Shown: positions 1-8,662 of the stretch, piece after piece
Layout: each line of letters opens with the position of its first letter
Numbering within the stretch: position 1 is the stretch's first letter
Made by a program: the position numbers and the translations under genes
Notes under the pieces: generated by a model
What the model was told of the DNA's origin: nothing
Database searches by the model: none
What the model saw: the letters and a program-made list of their open reading frames with translations, nothing else
Source: CAYTGM01 sp964437365
GTDB taxonomy: Bacteria; Sumerlaeota; Sumerlaeia; SLMS01
Length of the DNA stretch: 64,000 bases
Assembly: GCA_964437365.1 (NCBI GenBank)
Contig: CAYTGM010000018.1
Coordinates: 40,305 to 104,304, forward strand
Reading direction: 5' to 3'

Positions 1-522
1 ACTCGTTTTGAACCCAATGGAATGGTCACTGGTAATCCTCACATTAAGATGACAACATCCGTCATTGACTATATCTTCCGAGAAATTGCGATATCCTATC
101 TTGGACGTACCGATCTTGCCCATGTATCACCTGAGGATCTCAGACACGACAGTCTCGGATCTAAGGCAAACGATATCGAGTATATCGATGAAGAAGAGGA
201 AACGATCATGCACGACGCCGATGAGGAGTTTTTTGACCCTAAGAGCGTCCGTCCCGATTCGCGTCATTTGAATCCTCTTCCCCAGGAAGTTGAAATAGAC
301 AAGCCGACTTCCAGCGGAGTCGCTATCAAGCCGGCAGCTGTGAAAAAAGCCTCCTCGAATGGTGTTAAGGTGGGTGTATTAACAAGGACGGAGCTGGCCC
401 GCCAGGCGCGCATGAAAGGTTACGCAGGAGAAGCATGCGGCAGCTGTGGCTCATGGACTCTTGTTAGAAACGGAACATGTCTCAAGTGTGACAACTGCGG
501 AGGAACCACGGGCTGCTCGTAA
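1..522 (+). CDS. nrdJ: Adenosylcobalamin-dependent (class II) ribonucleotide reductase, C-terminal part
   Basis: The gene enters from the left edge in frame 1; only the last 173 residues are here. The class II enzyme reduces ribonucleotides to deoxyribonucleotides using vitamin B12 coenzyme and needs no oxygen. The visible start (TRFEPNGMVTGNPHIKMTTS) and the following VIDYIFREIAISYLGR are typical of the end of the barrel domain. An acidic linker of about 70 residues follows, then a cysteine-rich tail (CGSCGS, CLKCDNCGG, final GCS). In this family such tails carry the redox thiols that re-reduce the active site. A strong terminator follows directly. Identification is firm; start and total length cannot be seen. 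Confidence 0.93.
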   Translation, partial: TRFEPNGMVTGNPHIKMTTSVIDYIFREIAISYLGRTDLAHVSPEDLRHDSLGSKANDIEYIDEEEETIMHDADEEFFDPKSVRPDSRHLNPLPQEVEIDKPTSSGVAIKPAAVKKASSNGVKVGVLTRTELARQARMKGYAGEACGSCGSWTLVRNGTCLKCDNCGGTTGCS

Positions 523-553
523 CCTCGCAAGCACCAGTAAATCGTAGACTTAG

Positions 554-588
554 AGAGCCGCTTCCTATCGAGGCGGCTCTTTTTTTTG
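554..588 (+). terminator. Rho-independent terminator of nrdJ
   Basis: Perfect 8-bp stem AGAGCCGC (554-561) with GCGGCTCT (573-580), an 11-nt loop, then seven T. It lies 31 nt after the nrdJ stop. The rest of the 523-736 gap is A/T-rich leader for the pilin-like gene, with no other clear signal. Confidence 0.9.
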
Positions 589-736
589 TTACTTCCGTTA
601 ACTTCTGTTGTTCCCTATTTATTCCCCTATTTTATCCTGTTTCATTTGATGAAACTCCTTGCGAAAGCCATGTTGGCTTTGTAAACTCCAATTTAATGAG
701 AATTACGTTCATTTAAATTAAGGAGAGTAGAAAAAA

Positions 737-1420
737 ATGAAGTATCTTTTCCCCAAAAAAAGGTCGGCATTTACGTTGATTGAGCTGCTGATTGTAGTCG
801 CAATTATCGCGATTCTTGCGGCGATTGCTGTTCCAAACTTCCTCGAAGCGCAAACACGCTCCAAAGTAAGTCGGACCAAAGCTGACATGAGGACGATGGC
901 GACAGCTCTGGAGGCTTACTATGTTGACAACAACAAGTATACACCCGACTTCTCAGATGTGCTGGCAGGCAATCCTCGATTCAACACACTGATCAATCGC
1001 CTGGTTCCACTGACAACTCCGATTGCCTATTTAACCAGTCTTCCAAACGATATATTCGCGGAACCTGTGGCAGGAGGAAATGCATTCGCTCCAGGCCCTG
1101 GTGGAACACAGGGGGCACCACTCAGTCCGGCCCCTTATCAGATATCCGGTCAGGTTGTCAGACCGATCGTTTATGACTATGCAAAGTTCGACCAGGCAGG
1201 TGGAGCCGTCCCGGCAGATAACCCAAATATCTGGGCCGAGATTTCAAACAGCCCGGAAAGTGTTGCGTGGGCGTTGAATTCACCAGGACCAGATGCTAAG
1301 ATTCATCAGTACCTTGGTTTCAGCAATCTGACCATCTATGATCCAACAAATGGCACGATCAGCAATGGCCAGATTATTCGCACAAACCTTGGCGCTGACG
1401 ATAAACCGAAGAACCTGTAA
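737..1420 (+). CDS. Type IV pilin-like / type II secretion pseudopilin (GspG type)
   Basis: A 227-residue protein with a short basic leader (MKYLFPKKRSA) and the class III prepilin signature FTLIELLIVVAIIAILAAIA, which is both the prepilin peptidase site and the helix that packs into a pilus or pseudopilus. The next segment (EAQTRSKVSRTKADMRTMAT) is the standard start of GspG-like proteins in many uncultivated phyla; the last 150 residues form a variable, proline- and asparagine-rich globular domain. The residue before the cleavage point is Ala where Gly is usual. The start is set by AAGGAGAG at 719-726. No secretion or pilus assembly gene is nearby, so it may be a stand-alone pilin fed to machinery encoded elsewhere. 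The gene is monocistronic between two terminators. Confidence 0.88.
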   Translation: MKYLFPKKRSAFTLIELLIVVAIIAILAAIAVPNFLEAQTRSKVSRTKADMRTMATALEAYYVDNNKYTPDFSDVLAGNPRFNTLINRLVPLTTPIAYLTSLPNDIFAEPVAGGNAFAPGPGGTQGAPLSPAPYQISGQVVRPIVYDYAKFDQAGGAVPADNPNIWAEISNSPESVAWALNSPGPDAKIHQYLGFSNLTIYDPTNGTISNGQIIRTNLGADDKPKNL

Positions 1421-1454
1421 TCAAGCGATTGGTTCTCCACTTTACGAGTAAATC

Positions 1455-1488
1455 ATTTCCCGCTCATCTCGCAGTTTGAGCGGGAAAT
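1455..1488. terminator. Inverted repeat between convergent genes, likely bidirectional terminator
   Basis: A 12-bp perfect stem (ATTTCCCGCTCA, 1455-1466, with TGAGCGGGAAAT, 1477-1488) fills the gap between the pilin-like gene and the convergent minus-strand gene ending at 1491. The U-tracts are poor (CTTCATT on plus), so termination strength is uncertain, but the place is right for both genes. Confidence 0.65.
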
Positions 1489-1490
1489 CT

Positions 1491-3281
1491 TCATTCCAGG
1501 ACAGGCAATTCCACAGTCTCGTCGTGGTTGATGCCATCAACGAAGATTTCCAGGCCTTGAGCATCAGAAGGGACGAGAATATTGCGATCAAGAATCGGTT
1601 GCGAATCAACGTTATAGACAGATATTTCAAGAACGCCTTTTGGAAGACCTTCCAGTTTAAATCTTCCTCCTGCTTGAAGCTGTGATTCTCGTTCCAGTAT
1701 CCGACTGTCCATCCAGCCGACAAGAACTACTTTGCCGATGTTAAGAGGCGTGCCTTCGCTCTCGTAGACGATTCCAGTTATACTCTTTGGAGTGTCCATT
1801 TTGATATCAACATGGTGACGCACTGGAAAAGGAAGAGGCTGAACGGAGACTGCTGTTGGTGCCGTTGTGAAGTTGCCTGCAGAGATCGATTCTCGCAAAT
1901 CCCAGTCGCCAACAAGACCGATTGGTTTCAGGTATGGTCTGGCGATGAAGGTTCCCTCTGCTCCTGTGTCGGGAATTTGTATATCACCTTCGATAATATA
2001 AGATTCCGGATCCATCTTGCCGGTATAGATCACCTCTCCCGGGTAGCCACCAGATCCTGTGTCATGTCTTATCATTTGTATCTCCTTTCCCGTCCGGGTG
2101 ATCTTGAAGGTCGAAGAATATCCCAATGGCCATGGTTCGATACTTCCTGTCCAGGTTTCTGATGTTCCACCCGCAGCTATTAAAAGCTCTCCAGCTGTAT
2201 TTCGGGCTTGTTGTGACGCTGGAAGGGCGACGACCGAATAAGCTTTGTCCGTTTCGTATGGTGTGGCCAGGTATGATCCTTCAAGATTAAGTGGGAATTC
2301 TTCAGGTTTGGTTCTAACCTGTTGGTTGATAAGAACTGTAGCTCCACGTGCAGTCTTCCCGTCAGGTGTATAGACGGTTCCGGTGAATTCAATGGGCCAG
2401 GCAAACGCGACGTCAATTTCGGAAGATTCGATTTCCGATGAGGTAAGGGATCTTTGGATGTCAGGGTAGTTGTTTGAGTAGGCATAAAGGAGCGCAGTAG
2501 AAAGCTCGAGTGGAACCCCTTCAAATTCGAATTTACCTTTATTGTCCGGATAATTTTCTATGTACCGTTGATCAAGCTGAAGTATGATTCTTCCATCTGT
2601 CACTGGTTTCCCATCCGGTCCTCGCATTGTTCCAGATAACGTTCTGGCAGGGTAGAGGGTAAAGTTGACGTTTTCAATGACTCCAGCTTCCATGCTTTGA
2701 ACGAGTTTAACGACCTGACTATAGCCATCAAGGTTAGCGCTCAGTCGGGTTCCTCCACTGGCGTAAAGTCCATAGATTTCATATTCACCGGATTTATTCG
2801 TCACCACAGGACGCAATCTTTCACCTGATATCTCGACTCCTTCAATGGGATTGCCCTCAGCGTCTGATACGGTCCCCGTTGCGATAGATCCTCTGACCAG
2901 ATTGAGTTCAATCTGGAAAGGCATTTCTTGTTTCTTAACAATTTCAATCTTCATCGCCTCTCGATACCGCGGAGAAATGGTGTTAAATTGAAGGCCAAAC
3001 TCCTCAATCGAGGAATATCTGTCCAGGTTGAAGGTAAAGAACCCTTCGATGTCGCTCTGAGTCCTGTCAGCGCCCACCACTGATCGCGTGAACATATCAG
3101 AAACTTCCAGAAGGATAGTGACATTTGTCGCCGGTTGCCCCTCCTCCGTCAGTAATCTACCACGGACATAAAGTTCTGTCTGGAAGTCTGTATTATCCTG
3201 CGAATATACGGGGGCGAATGAAAGGCATGTAAGCATAATGAAGATTACACGGATAAGAAAACTCATGGGTTGATGACTCAT
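1491..3281 (-). CDS. Secreted carboxypeptidase regulatory-like domain protein
   Basis: A 596-residue protein with a signal peptide (hydrophobic LIRVIFIMLTCLSFA, cleavage near VYSQ). The remainder is a string of beta-sandwich modules of the carboxypeptidase regulatory-like or CNA-B-like type, recognisable by phrases such as RGRLLTEEGQPATNVTILL, GTVSDAEGNPIEGVEISG, GTMRGPDGKPVTDGRIIL, GTVYTPDGKTARGATVLI and GIVYESEGTPLNIGKVVL, about five copies. Such modules serve as adhesive or spacer units in surface and secreted proteins; no catalytic domain is visible. It ends just after the shared hairpin at 1455-1488 and is divergent from cardiolipin synthase. No functional link to neighbours is evident; the specific role is unknown. 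Confidence 0.82.
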   Translation of the reverse strand: MSHQPMSFLIRVIFIMLTCLSFAPVYSQDNTDFQTELYVRGRLLTEEGQPATNVTILLEVSDMFTRSVVGADRTQSDIEGFFTFNLDRYSSIEEFGLQFNTISPRYREAMKIEIVKKQEMPFQIELNLVRGSIATGTVSDAEGNPIEGVEISGERLRPVVTNKSGEYEIYGLYASGGTRLSANLDGYSQVVKLVQSMEAGVIENVNFTLYPARTLSGTMRGPDGKPVTDGRIILQLDQRYIENYPDNKGKFEFEGVPLELSTALLYAYSNNYPDIQRSLTSSEIESSEIDVAFAWPIEFTGTVYTPDGKTARGATVLINQQVRTKPEEFPLNLEGSYLATPYETDKAYSVVALPASQQARNTAGELLIAAGGTSETWTGSIEPWPLGYSSTFKITRTGKEIQMIRHDTGSGGYPGEVIYTGKMDPESYIIEGDIQIPDTGAEGTFIARPYLKPIGLVGDWDLRESISAGNFTTAPTAVSVQPLPFPVRHHVDIKMDTPKSITGIVYESEGTPLNIGKVVLVGWMDSRILERESQLQAGGRFKLEGLPKGVLEISVYNVDSQPILDRNILVPSDAQGLEIFVDGINHDETVELPVLE

Positions 3282-3416
3282 TCTCGCGATTTATTGTTGG
3301 TCTTATTTGATTTCCAATCCTACTTTTCTCTCAGCTAATGTGGCAAGGCTTGACTGTGAGGTGATTCAGCCCGACAGTTTTTCTACCATCGACCAAATTT
3401 AGGAAAGGGGCATCGC

Positions 3417-4874
3417 TTGGATACAAGCTCGATTATAGCACTGATAATCATCGCAGGTGACTGGATGCTTCGCCTCGGTCTTGCAGTGCGCGTTATCATG
3501 CGAAGAAGGCATGTGGGAGTTTCATTGTCCTGGCTCATGGTCATCCTCCTCTTTCCGTTTCTCGGGGCATTGATCTATCTTATCATCGGTGAAAATCGGG
3601 TTGGGTTGAGACGAGGCATGCGGGCGGAAAGGCTTACAGAACATTTCAGAGAATGGCAGAAGCAGATTGTCAATCGCCTCTCAGTCAACTGGGACGAAGT
3701 GGATGTGAACTCGGAAGCCATGAGGCGTCAGATTGAAACCAGCGTGGGATTACCTGCTATACAGGGAAATGATCTGAAACTTTTCTCTGAGTGGAATCAA
3801 ACTCTCAGAAGTATTATTCGCGACATCGAAGACGCAGAGGGCTGCATACATATGCTCTTCTATATTTGGAGCGATGGTGGGATCGCTGACGAAGTCGCTG
3901 AAGCGCTCATGAGAGCATCGCAAAGAGGAGTTACTTGCCGGTTGCTCGTGGACGCCGTCGGAAGTCAGGAGTTCATCAGAGGCGAAATGATAGGTCGAAT
4001 GCGGGAAAGTGGGATCGATGTTGTTGAGGCTCTTCCGGTGGGCATCTTTCGATTACTCCTAAGGCGTATAGATCTAAGGAATCACCGCAAGCTGGTTGTT
4101 ATTGATGGAAAAGTGGGCTACACGGGAAGCCAGAACCTGGCTGATGCACGTTTCTTTAAACAGGACGAAGGTGTGGGGCAGTGGGTTGATGCCATGGTTC
4201 GAATTACAGGCCCGATGGTCGAGGTACTTGGTGTCTTGTTTCTTGGCGACTGGATTCTAGAGTCAGAGGACGAGTTGGAAGAAATCATCAAAGGTGCATG
4301 TATAGGTGCACAGGATGACACTGGGGATATTACAGCTCAGGTTGTCCCATCAGGCCCTGGATATTTCGCGAAGACGATTCATGAAATTCTCCTGACCACC
4401 ATCTATAGTGCCAGGGAACAGCTCATTATAACAACTCCCTATTTTGTTCCAGATGAATCGCTGCTATCAGCGCTGATCGCAGCTGCCCATAGAGGCGTTG
4501 AAGTGATCCTCATCGTGCCCAGAAAGGGAGATTCCTGGTTGGTAGAAAAAGCAAGTCGAAGCTATTATATAGAGCTGCTTGAAGCCGGTATTAAGGTGTA
4601 CCCTTATAAAAAAGGACTTCTTCATACAAAATCTGTTACCGTTGATGGCAATGTCACTCTGATCGGTACTTTTAACATGGATATGAGAAGTTTCTGGATC
4701 AACTTTGAGCTGACGCTATTCGTCTATGACCGGACGTTCACGGAAGAGATGCGCAATATTCAAATGAGCTACCTTGAAGGACACACCCCTCTTCAATACG
4801 AAAGATGGAGTGATAGACCTTTCAAAGATCGTTTCATCGAGAATAGCGCTCGATTGTTAAGTCCTCTTCTTTAG
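3417..4874 (+). CDS. cls: Cardiolipin synthase (phospholipase D superfamily)
   Basis: Condenses two phosphatidylglycerol molecules (or phosphatidylglycerol with another lipid donor) to cardiolipin at the inner membrane. The 485 residues match the family length. Two N-terminal membrane helices (about 5-25 and 37-57) precede two phospholipase D motifs: HRKLVVIDGKVGYTGSQN near residue 223 and HTKSVTVDGNVTLIGTFNMD near residue 403, each with the catalytic His, Lys and Asp. The start is TTG at 3417, chosen because AGGAAAGGGG (3401-3410) sits at the right distance and the protein begins at the first membrane helix. It stops 9 bp before the convergent gene, with no terminator visible. Confidence 0.93.
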   Translation: MDTSSIIALIIIAGDWMLRLGLAVRVIMRRRHVGVSLSWLMVILLFPFLGALIYLIIGENRVGLRRGMRAERLTEHFREWQKQIVNRLSVNWDEVDVNSEAMRRQIETSVGLPAIQGNDLKLFSEWNQTLRSIIRDIEDAEGCIHMLFYIWSDGGIADEVAEALMRASQRGVTCRLLVDAVGSQEFIRGEMIGRMRESGIDVVEALPVGIFRLLLRRIDLRNHRKLVVIDGKVGYTGSQNLADARFFKQDEGVGQWVDAMVRITGPMVEVLGVLFLGDWILESEDELEEIIKGACIGAQDDTGDITAQVVPSGPGYFAKTIHEILLTTIYSAREQLIITTPYFVPDESLLSALIAAAHRGVEVILIVPRKGDSWLVEKASRSYYIELLEAGIKVYPYKKGLLHTKSVTVDGNVTLIGTFNMDMRSFWINFELTLFVYDRTFTEEMRNIQMSYLEGHTPLQYERWSDRPFKDRFIENSARLLSPLL

Positions 4875-4883
4875 GTATCCGGA

Positions 4884-5558
4884 TTATTCTGCGGAGGATT
4901 GAGGGTCCGGAAGGCCTCCCGTTGAAGACACGACTTCGTAAACAACCTTGCCCATATAGAAGACTCTCTTGTAGGTTGCATTGTTTACCTCAAAAAAAGT
5001 AACGCCATTTTCCGTATATTCCTCTGCCGAATCGGGAATAGAAAAGACAATTGCTCCGACCGGAGCTTTCACTTCGATCAGATCATCGTTATTCAAAACA
5101 TTGAACTGCCCATCAGAATAATAATAGATGGCGCTGCCAACAGGTACCATCATCATCCCCTCGACTTTCTGAGGCTCTGGATAGGATGGAGAACTCTGGC
5201 TGGGTTGGGTGCTGTAGTTCGTTCCCGGCAAATTAACATTGGGTCTTGGGACATCACCTTTTGATGTAACAGAAATCAGGTTCTCAGTTTTCGGTGTCGG
5301 AGGAACATAATCAGGCGTATTTTCTTTCTTCGCCTGGCGGACCTCTTCTGCCTTTCTTCTCGACTCCTGAATATTTTCTTCTCGCTCCGCTTCCTTTTTT
5401 TCTCTTCTCAGCCGAGTCTCTCTGTCCATTGTGGACTCGTACTGAAAGGAGCCATAGCCCGGTGTGTACCGACGACCATCAATGATGTAGGAATCTGAAG
5501 AGCCGGCTGATGATAGACAGGCTATGATGATCGTTAATATGAGATGTCTGGAATTCAT
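4884..5558 (-). CDS. Predicted envelope protein with DUF6515-like C-terminus
   Basis: A 224-residue exported protein. After an N-terminal signal (LILTIIIACLSSAGSS) comes a highly charged, probably coiled-coil stretch (about residues 45-80, rich in Glu, Arg and Lys), a Pro/Ser/Gln linker, and a C-terminal domain with two similar units (VPVGSAIYYYSDGQFNVL, then VKAPVGAIVFSIPDSAEE and a Tyr/Val-rich end). That paired pattern resembles DUF6515 family proteins, which commonly sit beside DUF2092 proteins, as here. Its ATG overlaps the stop of the upstream DUF2092-like gene by 4 bp (ATGA), so the two are translationally coupled. Function unknown; an envelope role is inferred from the signal and partner. 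Confidence 0.75.
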   Translation of the reverse strand: MNSRHLILTIIIACLSSAGSSDSYIIDGRRYTPGYGSFQYESTMDRETRLRREKKEAEREENIQESRRKAEEVRQAKKENTPDYVPPTPKTENLISVTSKGDVPRPNVNLPGTNYSTQPSQSSPSYPEPQKVEGMMMVPVGSAIYYYSDGQFNVLNNDDLIEVKAPVGAIVFSIPDSAEEYTENGVTFFEVNNATYKRVFYMGKVVYEVVSSTGGLPDPQSSAE

Positions 5559-6334
5559 TCTTCTGTATCCTCCTCTTCTCTAGCTTCTACGAAAGAATAG
5601 ACATCCATCTCTTCTGCATCTTCCGGGATCTTCAATTCAAAATCATCTTCCTCAAGGCCATCGACAAGCTCCAGTTGGTCAATGGTCATCGTGTATTTCG
5701 GGTGTCTTGGCTTTAGTTTATAGTAGATACTGGCTTTTCGTAGAACAGGAGGGTCGCTTGTCTGAATCCACAGTTGCCAGTCTGCTCTCTCACCCTGGAT
5801 CAGGATGTGATGACATTCTACCCCGTTAATGTGAGAAGTTCCTATGTAAGTTGTTGATTCAAGGTGAGGCTCGATCTTCGGAAACAATTCGCCCGCAATG
5901 AGGTCTGATGCAGGGACCTGGACGAGAAAAGTTTTGTGAATCAGTTCCAGAAGCTCTTCGATTGTTCTGCTGCCATCGCCGTCGAGCTTTGCGAATACAT
6001 TCTCATCCTCAAAATAGATGAAAAGATCCTGGCCATCAAAAGCCGTGATTCGATTCCCTTCGTCACCGCTAACTTTGACATGTAACCGGTCAGGTCGTTT
6101 CACGGTCATTACGCGAGTATGGTGCAATTCGATTTTCTGGCCTGAAGGGGAGATACTATCAACGCTGTCTGAGACGTGCAGGCGAAATTCCTCGAGGCTG
6201 TAAAGGTAGTTGCTGGTTCTTTTTAAGATCGTTGCAGGGTCTTTCTCCGTCTCATGGTGTCCCGCTTCTAAGAGAGAAAGCAATGAGATGCAAACGATTG
6301 CAAACAAACACTTTATGCGGAGGTACTTAGTCAT
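5555..6334 (-). CDS. DUF2092-like periplasmic (LolA/LppX-fold) protein
   Basis: A 259-residue protein with a signal peptide (CLFAIVCISLLSLLEAGHH). The mature part follows the DUF2092 pattern: a helix with DPATILKRTSNYLYSLEEF, strands with RVMTVKRPDRLHVKV and DGQDLFIYFEDENVFAKL, then YIGTSHINGVECHHILIQGE, WQLWIQTSDPPVLRKASIYY and a closing IDQLELVDGLEEDDFELKIP. This layout is that of the open beta-barrel proteins that carry lipids or hydrophobic ligands across the periplasm; binding of lipid here is inference. It is the first gene of a two-gene operon with the DUF6515-like gene (ATGA overlap). The acidic tail (REEEDTEE) is unusual. Ribosome site AAGGAAA lies upstream of the ATG. Confidence 0.8.
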   Translation of the reverse strand: MTKYLRIKCLFAIVCISLLSLLEAGHHETEKDPATILKRTSNYLYSLEEFRLHVSDSVDSISPSGQKIELHHTRVMTVKRPDRLHVKVSGDEGNRITAFDGQDLFIYFEDENVFAKLDGDGSRTIEELLELIHKTFLVQVPASDLIAGELFPKIEPHLESTTYIGTSHINGVECHHILIQGERADWQLWIQTSDPPVLRKASIYYKLKPRHPKYTMTIDQLELVDGLEEDDFELKIPEDAEEMDVYSFVEAREEEDTEE

Positions 6335-6567
6335 AACGATTCAATTTCCTTGGTTGTCAGACTTGTCAGTCAGGTTAATGAAGATGGACTTAGTTTTACT
6401 CTCGCTGCAAGCCGATTTCATGGGAAAAGAAATAGAGTTTACCGGGGTCCAGCTTTCCTACTTGACAGCATGGGGTTAGATGAAGAGAACCACGCCCACG
6501 TTGCGATCTACGAGGATTGATTTAACCTTCAGATTGGGACGAAATACCGAATCGAGGAGACTCGACC

Positions 6568-7008
6568 CTGAGCGAGCAAGAAGTTATTTCAAAGGCTATT
6601 CGCGTTTGCGAGCTTCTTGATACCTATGGAGCCTTGCTCACGGAAAGGCAGAGGCTGTTCATCAGTCTCCACTTTGCCGAAGATCTCTCATTCGGAGAAA
6701 TCGCTGCCGAGTATGATATTTCAAGACAGGCAGTGCATGATGCCGTGAAGCACGGGACCGAAGCTCTTAAGGATTACGAGGAGAAGCTCGGTTTACTGCA
6801 CAAGCAGGTGAATCATTCGCGGGGTGGTGGGGCAGCGGTTGGTGAAGAGACCTCTGCTAAGTCTGATGAATTGAGAAGTGTCCTGGAGGACCTGGACAAA
6901 ATCAAAGATACCTTAGAAAGGTCTGGCGGTGTTCTCTACAATGTAGACGGGGTTTTAGGCCGCACAAACTCCGCTCGCTCAGCACTTTCCAGAATCCTGA
7001 ACGATTGA
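6568..7008 (+). CDS. ylxM: YlxM-like helix-turn-helix protein of the signal recognition particle operon, probable CTG start
   Basis: YlxM proteins are small DNA-binding-fold proteins encoded beside ffh and implicated in SRP function. The homology (LLTERQRLFISLHFAEDLSF, then GEIAAEYDISRQAVHDAVKH) shows a sigma-region-4-like helix-turn-helix. The first in-frame ATG/GTG/TTG is TTG at 6634, but the typical family N-terminus (LLDTYGALLTERQ) is encoded before it and the frame is open back to 6526 with no ATG, GTG or TTG. CTG at 6568 has AGGAGA at 6555-6560 with 7-nt spacing, so I place the start there, giving 146 residues. The C-terminal 50 residues, a predicted coiled coil (LRSVLEDLDKIKDTLERSGG), extend beyond typical YlxM. 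ffh follows after 25 bp. Confidence 0.8.
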   Translation: MSEQEVISKAIRVCELLDTYGALLTERQRLFISLHFAEDLSFGEIAAEYDISRQAVHDAVKHGTEALKDYEEKLGLLHKQVNHSRGGGAAVGEETSAKSDELRSVLEDLDKIKDTLERSGGVLYNVDGVLGRTNSARSALSRILND

Positions 7009-7033
7009 AAGCGTGTGACATAGAAAGTTATTT

Positions 7034-8596
7034 ATGTTCGATTTACTAGGTGACAAGTTACAATCAGCCCTCAAAAAGCTTAAAGGTCAGCATAAGCTGA
7101 CCGAGGAGAACATGAAAGACGCCCTGAGAGAGGTGCGTCTGGCTCTCCTTGAAGCAGATGTTAATTATAAGGTTGTGAAGGACTTCATTTCAGCGGTCAA
7201 AACAAAGGCCGCTGGCAGGGAAGTCACCCAGGGTGTTGATCCATCGCAGGAATTGATCAAGATTGTTCACGACGAACTTGTCGTGATGATGGAAGGAGAA
7301 AGTCCTGAGGACGACCGGGACTTTATCGTTCAGCCAGGCAAGCTGAATGTGATCATGATGCTTGGTCTGCAGGGTGCAGGGAAAACGACTTTTTGTGGAA
7401 AGCTTTCCAAGTATCTCGAGAAACAAAAGTGCCGTCCGATGCTCGTGGCCTGCGATATATACAGGCCTGCAGCTATCGATCAATTGCACACAATTGGGAA
7501 GAGTCTAAACATCCCCGTCTTTTCTGATGGGACAGAGACGCCGGTTGTAGACATCGTTGCGAAAGCACAGAAAGAAGCGGAAGAAAGCGGTCGGGATGTA
7601 CTTATTATCGACACCGCTGGCCGACTTCATATCGACGAAGTCAAGATGGACGAACTTCTTGGGGTTAAAGATAAGTTTAAGCCTGACTACACGTTTCTGG
7701 TAGCCGATGCCATGACCGGTCAGGATGCGGTCCATTCAGCACAGGCCTTTCAGGATCAGATAGGCATAGATGGTGTCTGTTTGACCAAGATGGACGGTGA
7801 TGCGCGAGGGGGTGCTGCACTTTCCATTAAGGCGGTCACTGGACGGCCTATCGTCTTTATCGGAACCGGTGAAAAAACTGATAACCTTGAGAAGTTTCAT
7901 CCCGATCGTGTCGCAAAGCGTATTCTTGGGATGGGTGATGTTGTTTCTCTCGTCGAAAAGGCCCAGGAAGCCATCGATGAGAAAGATGCGATGGATATGC
8001 AGGAGAAGCTCGTCTCCGGAAATTTCTCCTATGATGATTTTGTGAAACAGATGAAGACTGTTCGCCGCATGGGATCGTTGAAGGGGTTGCTTTCGATGGT
8101 GCCCGGGATGGGGCAGATGATGAAGGACGTGGATAGCGATGTGCTTGAAGGGGAGCTTAAGCGTGTTGAAGCGATCATCCAATCTATGACAAAAGAAGAG
8201 CGAGCGAACGGAGAATTAATTAAAAAAGATCGCTCTAGACGGGTTCGTATCGCTAAGGGTTCTGGTCGAAAAGAACAGGAAATCAACCAGCTTGTTAAGC
8301 AGTTTGAGCAGATGAAAGCCATGGTTCAGCAGATGGCTGGAGGAGCAGGTGGCGGCGGTATGATGGGAGGCCTGGGAGGACTCATGGGTGGTGGTGGAGG
8401 TGGAATGAACCCTTTTGCCGGCATGATGGGTGGCGGAGGTGGTGATATGCCTCAGCCTCCAATGGGCGGGCCTGGGATGCCACCAATGAGTAAGAAAATG
8501 ATGCGTCAGCAAAAAGCAATGCTTAAGCAACAGCAACGTGAGATGGCTGCGACGCAGCCCAGGAAGAAAAAGAAAAGAAGAAAGAAAAAACGCTAA
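7034..8596 (+). CDS. ffh: Signal recognition particle protein Ffh
   Basis: The SRP GTPase that binds signal sequences of nascent membrane proteins and delivers ribosomes to FtsY. The 520 residues show the N domain, the G domain with P-loop GLQGAGKTTFCGK (about residue 113), DTAGRLHIDE and TKMDGDARGG, and the M domain with the RNA-binding SGSGRKEQEINQLVKQFEQM-type segment. The tail is rich in Gly and Met (many GGGGG and GGMM runs) and ends in a very basic stretch of Lys and Arg; it is longer than in E. coli (453 residues). It sits between ylxM and rpsP, the conserved order in many bacteria. No SRP RNA gene is recognisable in the window. Confidence 0.97.
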   Translation: MFDLLGDKLQSALKKLKGQHKLTEENMKDALREVRLALLEADVNYKVVKDFISAVKTKAAGREVTQGVDPSQELIKIVHDELVVMMEGESPEDDRDFIVQPGKLNVIMMLGLQGAGKTTFCGKLSKYLEKQKCRPMLVACDIYRPAAIDQLHTIGKSLNIPVFSDGTETPVVDIVAKAQKEAEESGRDVLIIDTAGRLHIDEVKMDELLGVKDKFKPDYTFLVADAMTGQDAVHSAQAFQDQIGIDGVCLTKMDGDARGGAALSIKAVTGRPIVFIGTGEKTDNLEKFHPDRVAKRILGMGDVVSLVEKAQEAIDEKDAMDMQEKLVSGNFSYDDFVKQMKTVRRMGSLKGLLSMVPGMGQMMKDVDSDVLEGELKRVEAIIQSMTKEERANGELIKKDRSRRVRIAKGSGRKEQEINQLVKQFEQMKAMVQQMAGGAGGGGMMGGLGGLMGGGGGGMNPFAGMMGGGGGDMPQPPMGGPGMPPMSKKMMRQQKAMLKQQQREMAATQPRKKKKRRKKKR

Positions 8597-8662
8597 ATTC
8601 AACCTGCCATAATGCGGGTTGTGAATATACAACACCTAAATCAAGGAAGGAAAAGAATCTAC

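Noticed and set aside
6462..6467. TTGACA, consensus -35 box
   Set aside because: No acceptable -10 hexamer at 16-18 bp; only TTAGAT at 8 bp, so I do not call a promoter.
6210..6479. 89-codon plus-strand frame between the DUF2092-like gene and ylxM
   Set aside because: Largely antisense to the signal-peptide part of the DUF2092-like gene, no ribosome site and no recognisable protein.
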